Shown here: one piece after another, positions 35,805-47,495 of the stretch
Layout of the letters: every line of letters starts with the position of its first letter
How positions within the stretch are numbered: position 1 is the first letter of the stretch
From: Diphasiastrum complanatum
Taxonomy: Eukaryota; Streptophyta; Lycopodiopsida; Lycopodiales; Lycopodiaceae
NCBI GenBank assembly: GCA_029204225.1
Contig: CM055114.1
Location: forward strand, 14,839,371-14,903,370
Direction of reading: 5' to 3'
DNA: 64,000 nt
Notes under the pieces: model-generated
What the model saw: only the letters and a program-made list of their open reading frames with translations
Told to the model about the DNA's origin: nothing
Database searches by the model: none
Translations under genes and position numbers: made by a program

Positions 35805-38314
35805 ATGGTGGCTTCAACTGCACCAGATGTTCATATATTCAGATCTAAGCTTCCTGTGATAGATATTCCAAATCACCAGCCTCTGGTTCAGTACATTCTG
35901 CAGAGGGCTTCAGAGGTTTCCGAGAAACCATGCCTGATTGATGGTCCGACTGGTAGAGAGCTCACATATGGGGAGGTTGAGTTGCTTTCCAGGCGAGTAG
36001 CCGCAGGACTGGCAAATGTGGGCATTAAAAAAGGCGATGTTGTGATGATTTTGCTTCCTAACTGCATCGAATTTGTGTTAACTTTCCTGGGGACAGCAAT
36101 CCTGGGGGCGATCGTGACAACCGCCAATCCTTTCTACACGCCTGCTGAGTTAGTCAAGCAAGTGAAGCTAGCAGGCGTCAAGCTCATCGTCACGCAGCAT
36201 GGTTACGTGCAGAAAGTCTCAGAAATTGCTTCAAATGGTGTCAAGGTTATATTAACAGATGGAGAATTTGAGAATTTTGAGCACTTTTCAGTCTTGACGG
36301 AAGCAGATGAGAATCAATGTCCGAATGTCGACATCGATCCGGATGATGCTGTGGCTCTTCCTTTCTCTTCTGGAACTACTGGGCTACCCAAAGGAGTGAT
36401 GCTCACTCACAAGAGTCTGATCACTAGCGTTGCTCAGCAAGTAGATGGAGAAAACCCCAACTTGTACATGACATCGGAGGATTGTCTAATCTGTGTGCTT
36501 CCTATGTTCCATATTTACTCATTGAACTCCATTCTTCTCTGCTCCCTCAGAGTCGGAGCTACTCTTGTCATCATGCAGAAGTTTGATCTTGCTACTCTTC
36601 TGAAGCTAGTGCAGAAGTACAAGGTGACTACTGCAATGCTTGTACCTCCTGTGATACTGGCCTTAGCCAAGGACCCCACGGTTCTCAACTACGATCTGTC
36701 AAGTGTTAGAATGGTGCAATCTGGAGCGGCGCCCTTGGGCAAGGACCTTGAGGACGCCTTGAGAATTCGGATCCCTGGTGCTGTTATTGGACAGGTGTAT
36801 ATTATCACCGTCGAAACATTTTCTCATTCTACTTTTGCAAGAGATTAATTGAGAGTACTACATCTGTTTAATCGCAAATATGAATCTTTTCTCGATCCGA
36901 TTGAGTTGATCTCGTAGTTCATGCCATTTAATGGTTCAAGAATAATTCTTGCCCTTGTGATCGTAGCTGCTTATGTTGCCTGTTCTTGTATTGTTGTATC
37001 CGGTAGACTGTACAAGTATCCTTCAGATTTAGAGGATATACAGTTACTGTCATGATTAGCAGCAATGCTGTAGATTTGCTCATTGCCTGAGCATTGCTTG
37101 TGGATTTGTACAGGGTTATGGAATGACAGAGGCTGGACCGGTGCTAACGCTGTCCCTTTCCTTCGCAAAATACCCATTTTCCGTAAAGTCGGGTTCCTGC
37201 GGAACAGTTGTTCGCAATGCCGAACTGAAAGTGCTAGATCCGGAAACAGGGGCCGCGCTTTCTTACAATGAACCTGGAGAGATTTGCATACGAGGCGCTC
37301 AAATAATGAAAGGTCTGCCAAAGCTTTCCCATCTTCAAAGCTTTTCTGCTAGTGAGTTAGTTGTTCTAAGATGTGGAAACTCACCGGTAGTCTGTGTACG
37401 AATCATTGGTCAGGATACCTGAATAATACGGAGTCTACATCATTGACCATTGATGAAGAAGGTTGGTTACACACCGGCGATGTTGGATACGTTGATGAAG
37501 ACGAGGAGGTTTTCATTGTGGATCGTGTAAAGGAAATAATTAAATACAAAGGTTTTCAGGTGCATTTTCTTCATCACCTACTGTTAGCAGCAATCTTCTT
37601 ACTCGTTTCTCTATCGCTTTGATGCATTGATCTTCCATTGGCCTGACAGCATCTTTCCGAGTTTGGATTTAGCACAGAATTTTGTTAGAAAGCTAATTTT
37701 CTCACCATCAAATCATCAATGAATGAGTGGGCATAGCTCATAAATTAGGCTTTGTCTGACATTGATTCAGGTACCTCCAGCAGAACTTGAAGCTATTCTT
37801 ATTTCACATCCTGATATTGCTGATGCTGCTGTCGTTGGGTAAGTCGGAATCTTTTTCCATCCATCAAAGTTTACATGGCATTATGCTAATTTATCTAGTA
37901 TTTCACATTTTACAACAAAAAGAGTTTTTCTACTCGGAGGAGCAATAATTTCAGGGAAACTGTATATCTGATTTCCCTTCTGATATGCAGCCAAAAAGAT
38001 GCCAAGGCTGGAGAAGTTCCAGTGGCTTTTGTTGTGAAAAAAAAGGGGTCTGACATATCTGAAGAACAAGTCAAAGAATTTGTTGCCAAACAGGTATTCC
38101 TGTGTGCCATTGTTTATGTTCATTGCAAATGTATATGGGCGAGTTATAACTCACATATTGGTAAGGATCTAATCGCCATTTGTTGGCTTCTCAGGTCGTA
38201 TTCTACAAAAAGCTACAAACCGTCTATTTTGTTGACACAATCCCAAAGAGTCCTGCTGGGAAAATCCTGAGAAAGGACTTGAGAAGTAGACTTGTACACT
38301 ACCAGAGTGCATAA
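35805..38314 (+). CDS. 4CL: 4-coumarate:CoA ligase, six exons
   Basis: The enzyme activates 4-coumarate and related cinnamic acids to CoA thioesters, using ATP, at the branch to lignin and flavonoids. Exons read 35805-36794, 37114-37312, 37414-37559, 37771-37838, 37991-38093 and 38195-38314; every intron is GT-AG and phases agree (0,1,0,2,0), giving 541 residues, the usual 4CL length. The start ATG sits in accATGG. Motifs: AMP-binding box [17 protein letters not shown] from residue 188; [11 protein letters not shown] from 331, split from the preceding GQ by intron 1; the 4CL box GEICIRG at 385-391; [26 protein letters not shown] before PPAELEAIL; and the C-terminal catalytic lysine in [11 protein letters not shown] (residue 525). 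The [15 protein letters not shown] text and GEICIRG favour true 4CL over peroxisomal 4CL-like ligases, and the C-terminus (HYQSA) lacks an SKL-type signal, so it is probably cytosolic. No stop or frameshift is visible. Confidence 0.95.
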
Positions 38315-39940
38315 CAACAATAGCCTACAATTATTTCTTAAGGAATGCTGTTCTTATTTATCTCAAGTGTGTCAGTCTTTTTAGCATCTCTCAAAACATT
38401 TTAGAGCAGCATTGGAGATGAACTTTATTATAAATGTTGTAGACTGATGAGCAGTCAAATGCTTGTCTCATCATGTAGAAACTCTGGATTCCGGCCAGCC
38501 ACTCTTGTCAGTCCCAAGTGCATGTAGACCTTCACCCAAAATCGAGAACTTCTGGTTTACTGTCTCCATGGGTGAAAGTGGAAACCATTGTTAGTGAAAA
38601 TAGAAATAAGATAACCATGTTAAATGAGCAACATCTTGATCAGAAGTCTCGTCTGGATTTCTACAAGAATTGTATTTTTTTTTCCTATGCTGTAGAAATG
38701 GTTTTGATTTACAGAGGCATTTGCTTGTTTTGCAGATTGTATTGTGTCTGAAAGATACAAATTGACAATCATCACATTCATAGATGTTTGGATATAACTG
38801 CTAGTTTTGATGCATGCTTTCGTAAGGATTCTACGGCATTATTTCTCACAATCTATCATGCATTTCCAAAAGCATTGTTACGATGTTGACAAAGCGATTG
38901 AAAGCTGTTGCAGTTCGAGTACATTATTTATGTGAAACTGCTGTGGCAGATGGTGGTGACAATTTATAGTTGTGTTATTTGATATCTTTTTGAATCAGAT
39001 GACCATGCCTAAGAAACTGGCAATGTAAGTTCTATAGGAAACAAAGCTATCAGAACTGAACTCAAAACCATATACAAACAAAGGAAGACCATGTGAATGA
39101 AGTCATTCCAACTTATGATTAGTAGTTGAAGAATGAATAGCTAGAGCCAAGGGAGTGAGGGCATGAGCCACATGAAACAATTCTTCAACTTGTCCAAGCA
39201 AAAGACATCGACGTAAATGACGATAAACTAGAGGAACAAAATCCAATTAAAATCAAATTCCCGCGTAACTATAAGTACATTGCAAAGAAATTGCTCTTCT
39301 TGTAAATTTTTCCAATCATTTGATATAAATGATCACGTACAAGTACCAACACAACTTGCTTGTTCACCCATAGGAGGAAGAGCCAAATACTAGAGGAAAA
39401 AGAAAGAAAGCATGTCAAGGAACAATATTAGAAGGGGGAGATACACTTGGACGAGATAAAGACAAAAGTAGAGCTCTTTGTACATTTTGGGCGAGGGCAA
39501 ATGGAATGCAAGCATAAAGGCATGGGTGAGGGAAATCTAGACAGAAAGAACCCAAAACATCAAGAGAACATACCAAGTCCCATGAGGTGAAAGTGGAGTA
39601 GGATGTGGAATGGTGGATGATTTGGGTAAGGCCGATGAAAAGCCATGCATGCATTCTGATGATGGGAAAGGCCCATCACATTGATAAAGTACCCAACCCC
39701 TTGGATGTCGGTTCAACATGGGAGGTAGAAGAATGCCCTAGGTAGGATAGAGCCCCTAGGCCTCGAAGAAGTCTTTCGCTCTATCTTTGAGCATGGCCAC
39801 ATGCACAATGCACATCCAAGATGCACACCCCAAATGCCCGTCCAATTTTGGTGGTCAAGGCAATGACAACACATGTTAGCCAATATTTTGAAGCAAAAAA
39901 TTGGCCTAATATAAGTTTCTTTTATAGTTTAGGGCTACAA
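38315..39940. other. 3' flank of 4CL, gene-free
   Basis: The first few hundred bases are presumably 3' UTR; no polyadenylation signal is decisive. The rest shows no supported gene. Confidence 0.4.
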
Positions 39941-39950
39941 CAAGATCACA

Positions 39951-40930
39951 TTGCCATTGGTAAAGCTACTGGCCAAAGATACACCTTTTATATGGACAGA
40001 ACAACATCAACAAGTATTTGATCATAAAAATACTTTGATGTGCAATGCAACATCGCACGATACGACATTTTGCTCGTTTAACCTTCGGATTGTTCAACAG
40101 AAGAGAAGTCCTTATCAGACTTCTTATCCATACCATCAAGGGGCACCCAACGCGGCACCGAGGTACGACGCATCGAATCAACAACAGCGTATGGCCTTAC
40201 CTGCACCACCAGGGCCAGCCAATCAACAAGTGGCCCATGTAAACTTGATAGCAGCGGAACCAGAGATTCAAATGCCACCTCAACCTGAGCAGCAGCAATG
40301 GTACGGACCAGATGAACCATTTATGGATCCTGCCATAAATGAATATGTTGCAGCCTATGCAGCTCACACTCAGCGTCAAGGCGGAAGAAACTACGGCTTC
40401 TTCGAATGCGGCGAAGGACACAAAATTGTGAAATGTCCCTACAAGGGACAATATACATCCTTCTACCGGGAATCATGGTTATGGACACTGTTTCAAGAAT
40501 TGTCCATTTAAACTTGGAACCAGTGCACCTCTCAACTTCATTGCGATACAACAACCAGTAGTTCCAGCAGGGATGCCATCGGAAAGACACCAATTCCACG
40601 CTCTTGTGTTAGCCGTCATGCGAGCACAGAAGAGGAAGGAAGTGGCTCCCTCACCACTACCCTCGGTCACTGACGACCAACCCTCAACTTCAACTCCATA
40701 TTCGAATGTGAGGGAAGAAAGAAGATAGTACCAGAAAATACGACACTGGGTACAGAAGGCACAAGCAGAGGAAAAAGAGCAGGAAAGGGATAATCCCACG
40801 GAACCTCCAGTTGGCGTCGAACGGGAACCGCAAGCGGGCTCACCACTGCGCACTGATCAGAATGATCGGTTGCACCAACATGAACCACCTTTTCACATGG
40901 TGGAGCCCGAGGAACCACACACTGAAAGAT
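39951..40930 (+). pseudogene. Ty3/gypsy fragments: RNase H start and gag
   Basis: PLVKLLAKDTPFIWTEQHQQ at 39951-40020 matches the polymerase-RNase H junction of gypsy elements. Immediately after it, from about 40110, comes a Gln/Pro-rich gag-like text with a single knuckle remnant FFECGEGHKIVKC (40400), its first cysteine lost, then a frame from 40500 to 40930 (FIAIQQPVVPAGMPS) resembling a gag-protease linker. RT-before-gag order means two different copies or a rearrangement. Confidence 0.65.
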
Positions 40931-41288
40931 ATTTCTTCCTCTAAATCTCCGTGGAGAAAGGCTGTCTTTACATTAATCTGGTAAATTTTCAGATTGTGTT
41001 GTGTAGCATATGCAAGGAGCAGTCGAATGTTTGTCATCTTCACCATCGGTGAATACGTGTCAAAATAATCGACACCGTACCTTTGTGTGTAGCCCTTTGC
41101 CACAAGCCTTGCTTTGAGGTATTCAACAGTGCCATCTGATTTGATTTTCTTTTTGTATACCCATTTGTAGTCGACGATTTTTTTATTTTCAAGCAGTGGC
41201 TCTAGTGTCCATGCCTCGTTCTGCCTCATTGATTTGATTTTCTCTGACATTGCTTGCTTCCAAAATTCTCCCTCTAGACTCTGGACAA
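40930..41288 (-). pseudogene. Ty1/copia reverse transcriptase fragment
   Basis: The minus strand reads FWKQAMSEKIKSMRQNEAW, YKWVYKKKIKSDG, KARLVAKGYTQRYGVDYFDT and INVKTAFLHGDLEEEI, the N-terminal part of a copia RT, including the first catalytic region (here INVK where a VK-preceding D is usual). It is cut at both ends and lies between plus-strand gypsy fragments. The usual QMDVK aspartate is N (QINVK), another sign of decay. Confidence 0.9.
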
Positions 41289-41301
41289 CTTCTAGATATG
41301 T

Positions 41302-41715
41302 AGTTGGCTCTTCGAGTAGCAGGAACAGAAGCCTACAGTTTCCTGGATGGCTTCAGTGGCTACAATCAAGTAAAGATAGCCTCAGAAGATCAGCACAAGA
41401 CATCATTCACCACTGAATGGGAAACCTATGCTTATAAGGTAATGCCATTTGGAGTTTGCAATGCCCCAAGCACCTTTCAGCAAGTCACGCAAACGGCATT
41501 CAAATAGCACCTACAGAAGTTTCTAGAGATTTTCTTGGCTGATTTGTGCATGCACGGACCAAACTCAGAACACCTATCCAACATGGAGAAAGTGTTGAAG
41601 AAATGCCACAAGTATCAATCTCCTTGAACCCAAAAAAGTGTCAATTTTGGGTGACACATGGCCTAATATTGGGTCATATTGTATCAAGACACGGAATCAC
41701 TATAGTAAATGGGTG
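41302..41715 (+). pseudogene. Ty3/gypsy reverse transcriptase fragment
   Basis: FLDGFSGYNQVKIASEDQHK, YKVMPFGVCNAPSTFQQV (stop at 41505), then a degraded FLADLCMHGPNSEHL where the YxDD block should be, and LNPKKCQF then GLILGHIVSRHGI at 41622-41705. The YxDD aspartates are lost (ADLC). Probably part of the same inserted mosaic as 39951-40930. Confidence 0.9.
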
Positions 41716-42189
41716 AAAAATGTGGTGAGCAGCAGAAGTGGAGCAGATAGTTGTGGATCGAAAATGTGGCAGTTCCCAGTAAAGATCGAGTTCAAGATGG
41801 ATCAAATATTACAATGCGCAAATAGAACAGAACAGTAGTGGAATGATGAACTTAGATTGATATCAGAAACATAAGTACAATGCATGAAGCTGGGTGCAAA
41901 ACTGTAGGTGCTCAAAATTAGACTTCAGCTGAGTTCGTTGATTATCCCCTGGGACTCAAAAACTGAACTTAACTATATTTACAACATAACGCCTACATGA
42001 TGATAACCTGATCAATGTGTTGATTCCAATGCAGATCTTCCTTGATGATTGGAAGTCAGATGATCAGTACACTGAAATCTGACATTAATCTACTTAATAA
42101 ACTACATCCATCCTGCAGTAGGTAGCCGTATGTACAGGAGTAGGTGGATTGCAGTGTCGTGATGCGAGACATATTTCTAACAGTATCCA
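41716..42189. other. Possible LTR fragment, minus orientation
   Basis: No gene. On the minus strand the text tgttagaaatatgtctcgca starts at 42180, which resembles a copia LTR start; no matching end or partner was found. Confidence 0.25.
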
Positions 42190-42600
42190 ACATCTACAAG
42201 GACTCGAAAAATATACAAAGACTCGAAAAATATACATTGACTCAAAAAATACAATGACTCAAAAAATTACGGATTTTTCGAGTCAATACGGTATCAAAAT
42301 TTTTTGACTTTTGGATATCGAAAAATCTTGAATTTTTTGAGTCGATATAGTGTCGTAAAATTTCTGAGTTTGATAGTGTCAGATTTTATAAAGGGTCAGA
42401 AATATACAAAGGGTCGGATTTATACACTAGAACCAGAATCAGAAAAGTTAGACCCAATTCGATCCGATTCAGAGTCGAAGACGTCCGGATATTTTTTGCC
42501 TCGATCCGATTTGATCCAGGGTCAGAAAATCTCTCTTTGATGGGATTAACATTGGGTCAAAAAAGACTTGGGTCGGAAAAATTCGATCTTGAAATTTTCA
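42190..42600. repeat. Degenerate tandem repeats with gactcgaaaaa / gggtcaga units
   Basis: gactcgaaaaatataca-like units recur at 42200, 42217 and 42238, invert at 42270-42345 (ttttttcgagtcaata, ttttttgagtcgata), and pass into gggtcagaaa / gatccgat units up to 42600. Direct and inverted copies could form hairpins. No coding is supported. Confidence 0.6.
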
Positions 42601-42734
42601 ATACTTTGTAAGGAAATTCGAGTCTTCTTCTTCCTTCATTTTTTGTTGTTGTAGTTTTTTTTGAATAAGTATAAACAGATTTCAGGATGCTCATTACACC
42701 TAATGGAATTGGGCTTGAGCATGAAATTCCAACA

Positions 42735-42743
42735 CTCTCCCTT
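42735..42743 (-). other. Polypurine tract of the copia fragment
   Basis: On the minus strand aagggagag is followed by tgttggaatttcatg, the expected PPT to 3' LTR junction (LTR begins at 42734 and runs to lower coordinates for an unknown distance). Confidence 0.55.
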
Positions 42744-43440
42744 AATGTAGATCCTAAAAAATTTCGGTCTTCAAATTTAGCATGTTGTTAAATCTGAGAT
42801 GATGCTCCTTTGATAGAGCCTTGGTGAAGTACTCAGCTATTTGTAACTCTGTCCTGCAATAAACCAAAGATTTTTCCTTGCTTTACACTTTCTTTCTAAG
42901 GTAGTGATACTTGATTTCGATATGCTTACTTCAAGAGTGGAATCTCGGATTCAAAGATAGTGCAATGGCACTTTGATTGTCACAAAAGGTCATTGGATGT
43001 GACTGGATAATTTCGATATCTGCAAGCAGGTTCCACAGCCAAATTGCCTCCTTGGTAGCATTTGTGGTAGCTATGTATTTCGATTCTGTGGAGGATAATA
43101 CTACTGAGGTTTGTTTTCAACTGTTCCATGAAATTGGGCCTTGATTGAATAGGAACACAAATCCAGAGGTCGATTTTCTTGTATCGATATCTCTTGTCAA
43201 TCTGCATCTGTGTAGCCCTCTAGAATGTTGGCAGATTGACCACCTCCATAGCAAATGTTGAGGTGTTTTGTAGCTTGGACATACTTCATGACTTTCATGA
43301 AAGCCTTCTAATACACTGGACCTGGATTTAAAAGAAATTGGTTGAGAGAGCTGATTGAGTAAGCAAGGTCGGGTCGAGTGTAGAGCATAGCATACATCAA
43401 TGATCTGATTATGGTGTAAAATGGATACTGTTCTATTTCT
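42744..43440 (-). pseudogene. Ty1/copia RNase H end of polyprotein
   Basis: Read on the minus strand: the end of RT (YALHSTRPC, LNQLSQP), then TRDIDTRKSTSGFVFLFNQG (43190), a shifted ESKYIATTNATKEAIW-like block at 43080, NQSAIALSLNPRFHS (42950) and a FTKAL-like tail near 42820, followed by a polypurine tract. This is the standard C-terminal order of copia polyproteins. Several frame changes make it inactive. It begins abruptly at about 43440. Confidence 0.85.
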
Positions 43441-44146
43441 GATGAGAATCGTGGGTTGAGTCGCAGTCGCGAAATAGTCGCGAAGGCGAAACCAATGATT
43501 CAATGCAATTCGGATGGAGTTCAGAAGCAATCGCTGGACACTGCTAGCTGAATCACTCCTACAGTCCTCCAGAATGTAGTCCCCCACTGCTAATCTACGT
43601 TTATGAATTAATGTAGCATTAAAAAAAAAATTCAACCAATGTGCGGAATTAAATGAATGAGAGAATCAGACACACGAATAACAGCAAACACATTTGCATT
43701 CAAGATCATACAACATAAAGGTGACATGTGTGCAATGGCTACAACATTATCTATTCATTCTCTTTGATTTTTCAAGCACTGCATGCAAATCCACACAACA
43801 CTCTTGAGCATTCTAGCTCAGTTCTCTAAGAGTTCTTTTAGAGTTTTGCTATTAGCGCTTACTGCTTTTCAGTGGAAGTGCAAACTAGACAGAGGTTTCA
43901 GAGATAGTTTAGAGTACGTGGTTTCTATCCGCAATTGTCTTGTGCTCATCATTTTGATGAATCAATCTATCCTTGATTGCATTCAGTATTCTATCAGAAT
44001 CTTTGTGACCTCATATTGCTTTTGTCTGATAATCAATTCTTCATTGTTTGGCTACGTAATCACTTTAGCTCTGATGATTTCAAAATTAGTTGCTAAAAGA
44101 TTGAACGTGACACTTCTCATTAATCTTTTGTTATGTACTACTTCAC

Positions 44147-44400
44147 CAGAGGAGTTCACAACACAAAGCTCTCTAAGCTTTCGAGAACAAAGCACATTGC
44201 AATCAAGTACCACTTGATCAGGGATCTAATTGAAAAGAAGATGCTGCAAACCACCTTCATCGGAACGAAAGACATGGTTGCTGACATCTTCACCAAAGCC
44301 CTAGACAAAGGACTTTTTGAGAGACAAAGGAGCAGTCTTGGAATCGTAAAGCTATTATGCTTTGAGAGGGAGCTGAAGAAACAAAGCGTTTCTGTTTACA
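44147..44400 (+). pseudogene. Ty1/copia RNase H C-terminal fragment
   Basis: RTKHIAIKYHLIRDLIEKKM followed by TKDMVADIFTKALDKGLF and the SSLGIV end is the last part of a copia RNase H. It is on the opposite strand to the fragment at 42744-43440, so it belongs to another copy. The text after 44400 (acacgaaagtcaagagacac and similar) may be its LTR. Confidence 0.88.
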
Positions 44401-44594
44401 AAGTCTTGCTATCTTTCAGTCCTCTGCCTGACGAAGATGTTCGTAAACACGAAAGTCAAGAGACACGAAACACGAAAGATTCGCGAACACCTTACAGAAG
44501 ACACGAACGCGAAAGATACAAAATACAAAATACAAAATACAAATCAAGACGAAAATACAAAATACATTTCCGCCTTGGGTTGGTTGAATATTAG

Positions 44595-45000
44595 TCAAAC
44601 CCAAAGCATGAGCAGTGTCTTCAGTTATTATGTTGACACTCGAACCTGAGTCAATTAGTACCTTTTCGATTAAACATCTAGCAAGCGTAATATCAATTTC
44701 TAGTGCGCCAAGGTCTCCTAAATCAATAGATAATACTCCAACATCTGGCAGAGAAATTATTTTCTTAGTCTTAGAGACTGAGAGACATTTTAACTATTTA
44801 CGATAGTAATTGTTATCTGCCAACAATTGCTCAAAAGTTACATTTGGACGAAGTGAACCAATATCGACTTTCAAGTTCATCTGGTAGAACGTATTTTATG
44901 TGCTAACTTGGAAGTCTCATAGTTCTCAGCACTCGCTATGACTGTTGAAAAAGAAGTCATATCTCCTTGTCTGCAATATCAATAAACTTTCGGCGATAAA
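44595..45000 (-). pseudogene. Ty3/gypsy aspartic protease fragment
   Basis: On the minus strand VLIDSGSSVNIITEDTAHAL spans about 44605-44665, a gypsy protease active site with intact DSG. Upstream on the same strand are LEIDITLARCLI and MNLKVDIGSLRPNVTFEQ (about 44850). A frame change lies near 44800. The protease is cut at about 44590, where the plus-strand copia/LTR-like text begins. Confidence 0.8.
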
Positions 45001-45681
45001 CCTGTCCAAAACCACTCGGTAGCAATGTAAAAGAGATCCCTAGTAGACCTGAAGTCACTCACACTCAACAGTGTGGAAAACAAAGATCAGAGAAAATAAC
45101 CTTGGATGCTCTATTCACTTCTTCAATCTCACAAATTCAAGAACTCTCTCTCTCTCTTTCATTGGTTTGAGAATGAGACGTGTCTTCATTTATATTACCT
45201 ATGAAATGAGCAAACACACCTTTTGAGATTCCTGGTGCGTCGCTCCACTCATTAACTCTAGTTAATATATGAGCTACAAATACATATAAATTATACCACT
45301 GATGGTACATTTAAGTACAAGTTTAATCTACTCTGGTTTAATGTGGCGATATGAATCTGGTCGGTTCGTATACTTGATTGGACTAAGATTGTTCCATGCA
45401 TCGTTTTATTTATGAGGTCTTGTCCTTTAATGTAAGACAAGTATTTAACATTTATATCCCAAAAAATAATATAGGCCTCTCCATAATATACCGTTATCCA
45501 GCACATAACTTCATCTTCGAGTATAAGTTTCCATATTTGAGCAAATATTCACTATTTAGTGAATATGTGGCAAACACTTGTAGTTCATCAAAAGAGATTA
45601 GGAAAGCAACATAATTTCCAGAAACTATTTGCTTACCCTTTTCATCATATGTGACCTTGAAAGCATTTGTCTTTCTCTTTA
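45001..45681. other. Unassigned stretch
   Basis: A minus-strand text with phrases such as VTYDEKGKQIVSG and FDELQVFATYS (about 45560-45660) looks coding-like and may be more gypsy polyprotein, but I cannot name it. No supported gene otherwise. Confidence 0.25.
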
Positions 45682-46555
45682 TGTTGAAGGTCCATCATTA
45701 TTATAGGTAGAGGTGAGGAGGAAGTCCTCCAAATCCAAGGTAGAGCCTCCAAATGTCCTCCAAGCAACTTGCAAGCTTCAAGATGCTCCCCAACTCCAAA
45801 CTAGGATGCCTCCACCTACAAGTAAGGATCTGCAAGCCTCCAAGGATCTCTCTTCCACCTGTGTCCCTACTGTTTAAACACAAAGATAGATAACAAGTTG
45901 GCCTCAAGTATTCACCACCCAACCATAGATCCAAGCTCCAAGCAAGACCTATCTAGCACCCCCTTGCTAACCATAAACAAATCACAAGCATACCACAACA
46001 CTCCATAGCATACTCAAGATCCAAACCCTACTTATGTCCCATACCATAAACAAGATCCAAACCTTAAGCATACTACCACAAGAAAGCACTCTACAAACTA
46101 GTAGCAACACTAGAGCATAAGCAAAGCAAACAAGAGAGATCTCCCCCTCCCAATAGGCGCCCTACTACCCTCATATAGATGGCCCATAGATCCCTCCAAT
46201 GCACTATGGAGTTCCATGCTCATCCAATGAGGGAGAGAGAGAAGTCTAGGGGAGTTAAAAAAATCTCCAAGAGCCTCCATAGGCTTATGGAAGGTCAAGA
46301 GACTCCTTCCATAACCTATGACTCTTTGAATGTCTTTCTTGTGGGAGTTGGGAACTCAATGGACACTTTAAAAGGGCGCCCTCCTACTAGGTCCCATTGC
46401 CCAAGTTGTGCATGTATATTTTGGTCCTAGACCATTAAAGTGATATGGTTCAAGGTTGAGGCCCAAGGTTTAAAAAAATAGTCATCCAATGGCTTTCTAA
46501 CACTTCTCTAGGTTCCATACCTCCATCCAAGCCATAGACACATACCCTCCCAACA
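45682..46555 (+). repeat. Probable 5' LTR of copia element 4
   Basis: The right end, cctcccaaca at 46546-46555, abuts a copia primer-binding site. A tgttgaagg at 45682 could be the matching left end, giving an 874-base LTR with imperfect terminal repeats. There is no second LTR copy to confirm the left limit. Confidence 0.5.
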
Positions 46556-46567
46556 TGGTATCAAAGC
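46556..46567 (+). other. Primer-binding site, copia element 4
   Basis: tggtatcaaagc matches the initiator tRNA-Met primer site of plant copia elements with one change (tcaaagc for tcagagc). Confidence 0.8.
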
Positions 46568-46740
46568 TGTTTTCGTAGCCTGATAAGCTTCTATAGTACA
46601 AGACTCTACTAGCCGATAGAGTAATCATTTTTTTGTTCTGTGATTCTCTACTAGATTTTCATACTTAAGTCACTAATAGTTTTTCCTATCACTTAGACTA
46701 ATTCTTTCATATGAATTTCCAAGAGAAAGCCAGTCCCATT

Positions 46741-47495
46741 ATGGACAAGCTTGATGGAGCCAATTACCATCTGTGAAAATTTAAGATGAAAACTGTACTA
46801 ATGGCTAAAGAACTGTATGACATTGTTACAGGTGCAGAAGGAAAACCCGAAGCAGACGACACAACAATCGTCAGATGGAAGCTGAAGGATGGAAAGGCTT
46901 TCGCGCTGATCATCCTCAACATCATGGATATCCAGATCAACCATGTATTTGAGGCTCAGACATCGAAAGAAGTCTGGGACATCTTGAGCACACTATACGA
47001 AGTGCAAGATATAGCTTCCAAGCTACATCTCAGGAAGAAATTCTACTCCTTCAAGATGGCGAATGGTGATTCTCTACAGAATCACATCAATCAGTTCAAG
47101 AACCTGCTAAGGCAAATGGCCATTGTCGGATCTATCATAGACAGTCAAGACGCAGTAATGCAACTGCTTACAAGCTTGTCAAGCTCATACAACAGCTGGG
47201 TGATGATCATCACGACTCATCCAGAACTGACTATTTCGAGAGTCATTACTATGTTGTTGCAAGAAGACACGTGAAGGAACGAAGCAACAAGTTCCTCAGC
47301 TGATTCTCACGCCTTATACACCAACAAGAGCACGACTAAGCAGAAGAAGAAAAAAGGTCCGAAGCAATCAAAGCCAGACTAGAGACCAGCTCAGCACAAA
47401 GAACAATCGAATCCGCAGACAAAGAAGAAGCTGTTCTGTAGATATTGCAAGCGAAACAACCACGAAATTCAAGATTCGATGACCGGCATAGAGCA
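46741..47495 (+). pseudogene. Ty1/copia gag relic, element 4
   Basis: MDKLDGANYHL with a stop in place of the usual W, then KMKTVLMAKELYDIV, VWDILSTLYEVQDIASKLHL, LLRQMAIVGSIIDSQDAV and LSSSYNSWVMIITTHP make up a UBN2-type copia gag. Stops occur at 46774, 47272 and 47380. A knuckle remnant CRYCKRNNHEIQDS near 47450 lost its last cysteine. Similarity ends at about 47495; protease and polymerase are absent. It follows its own primer site and probable LTR. Confidence 0.93.

Noticed and set aside
37083-37271. Alternative plus-strand frame inside 4CL exon 2
   Set aside because: It is out of frame with all 4CL motifs, which are continuous in the chosen model.
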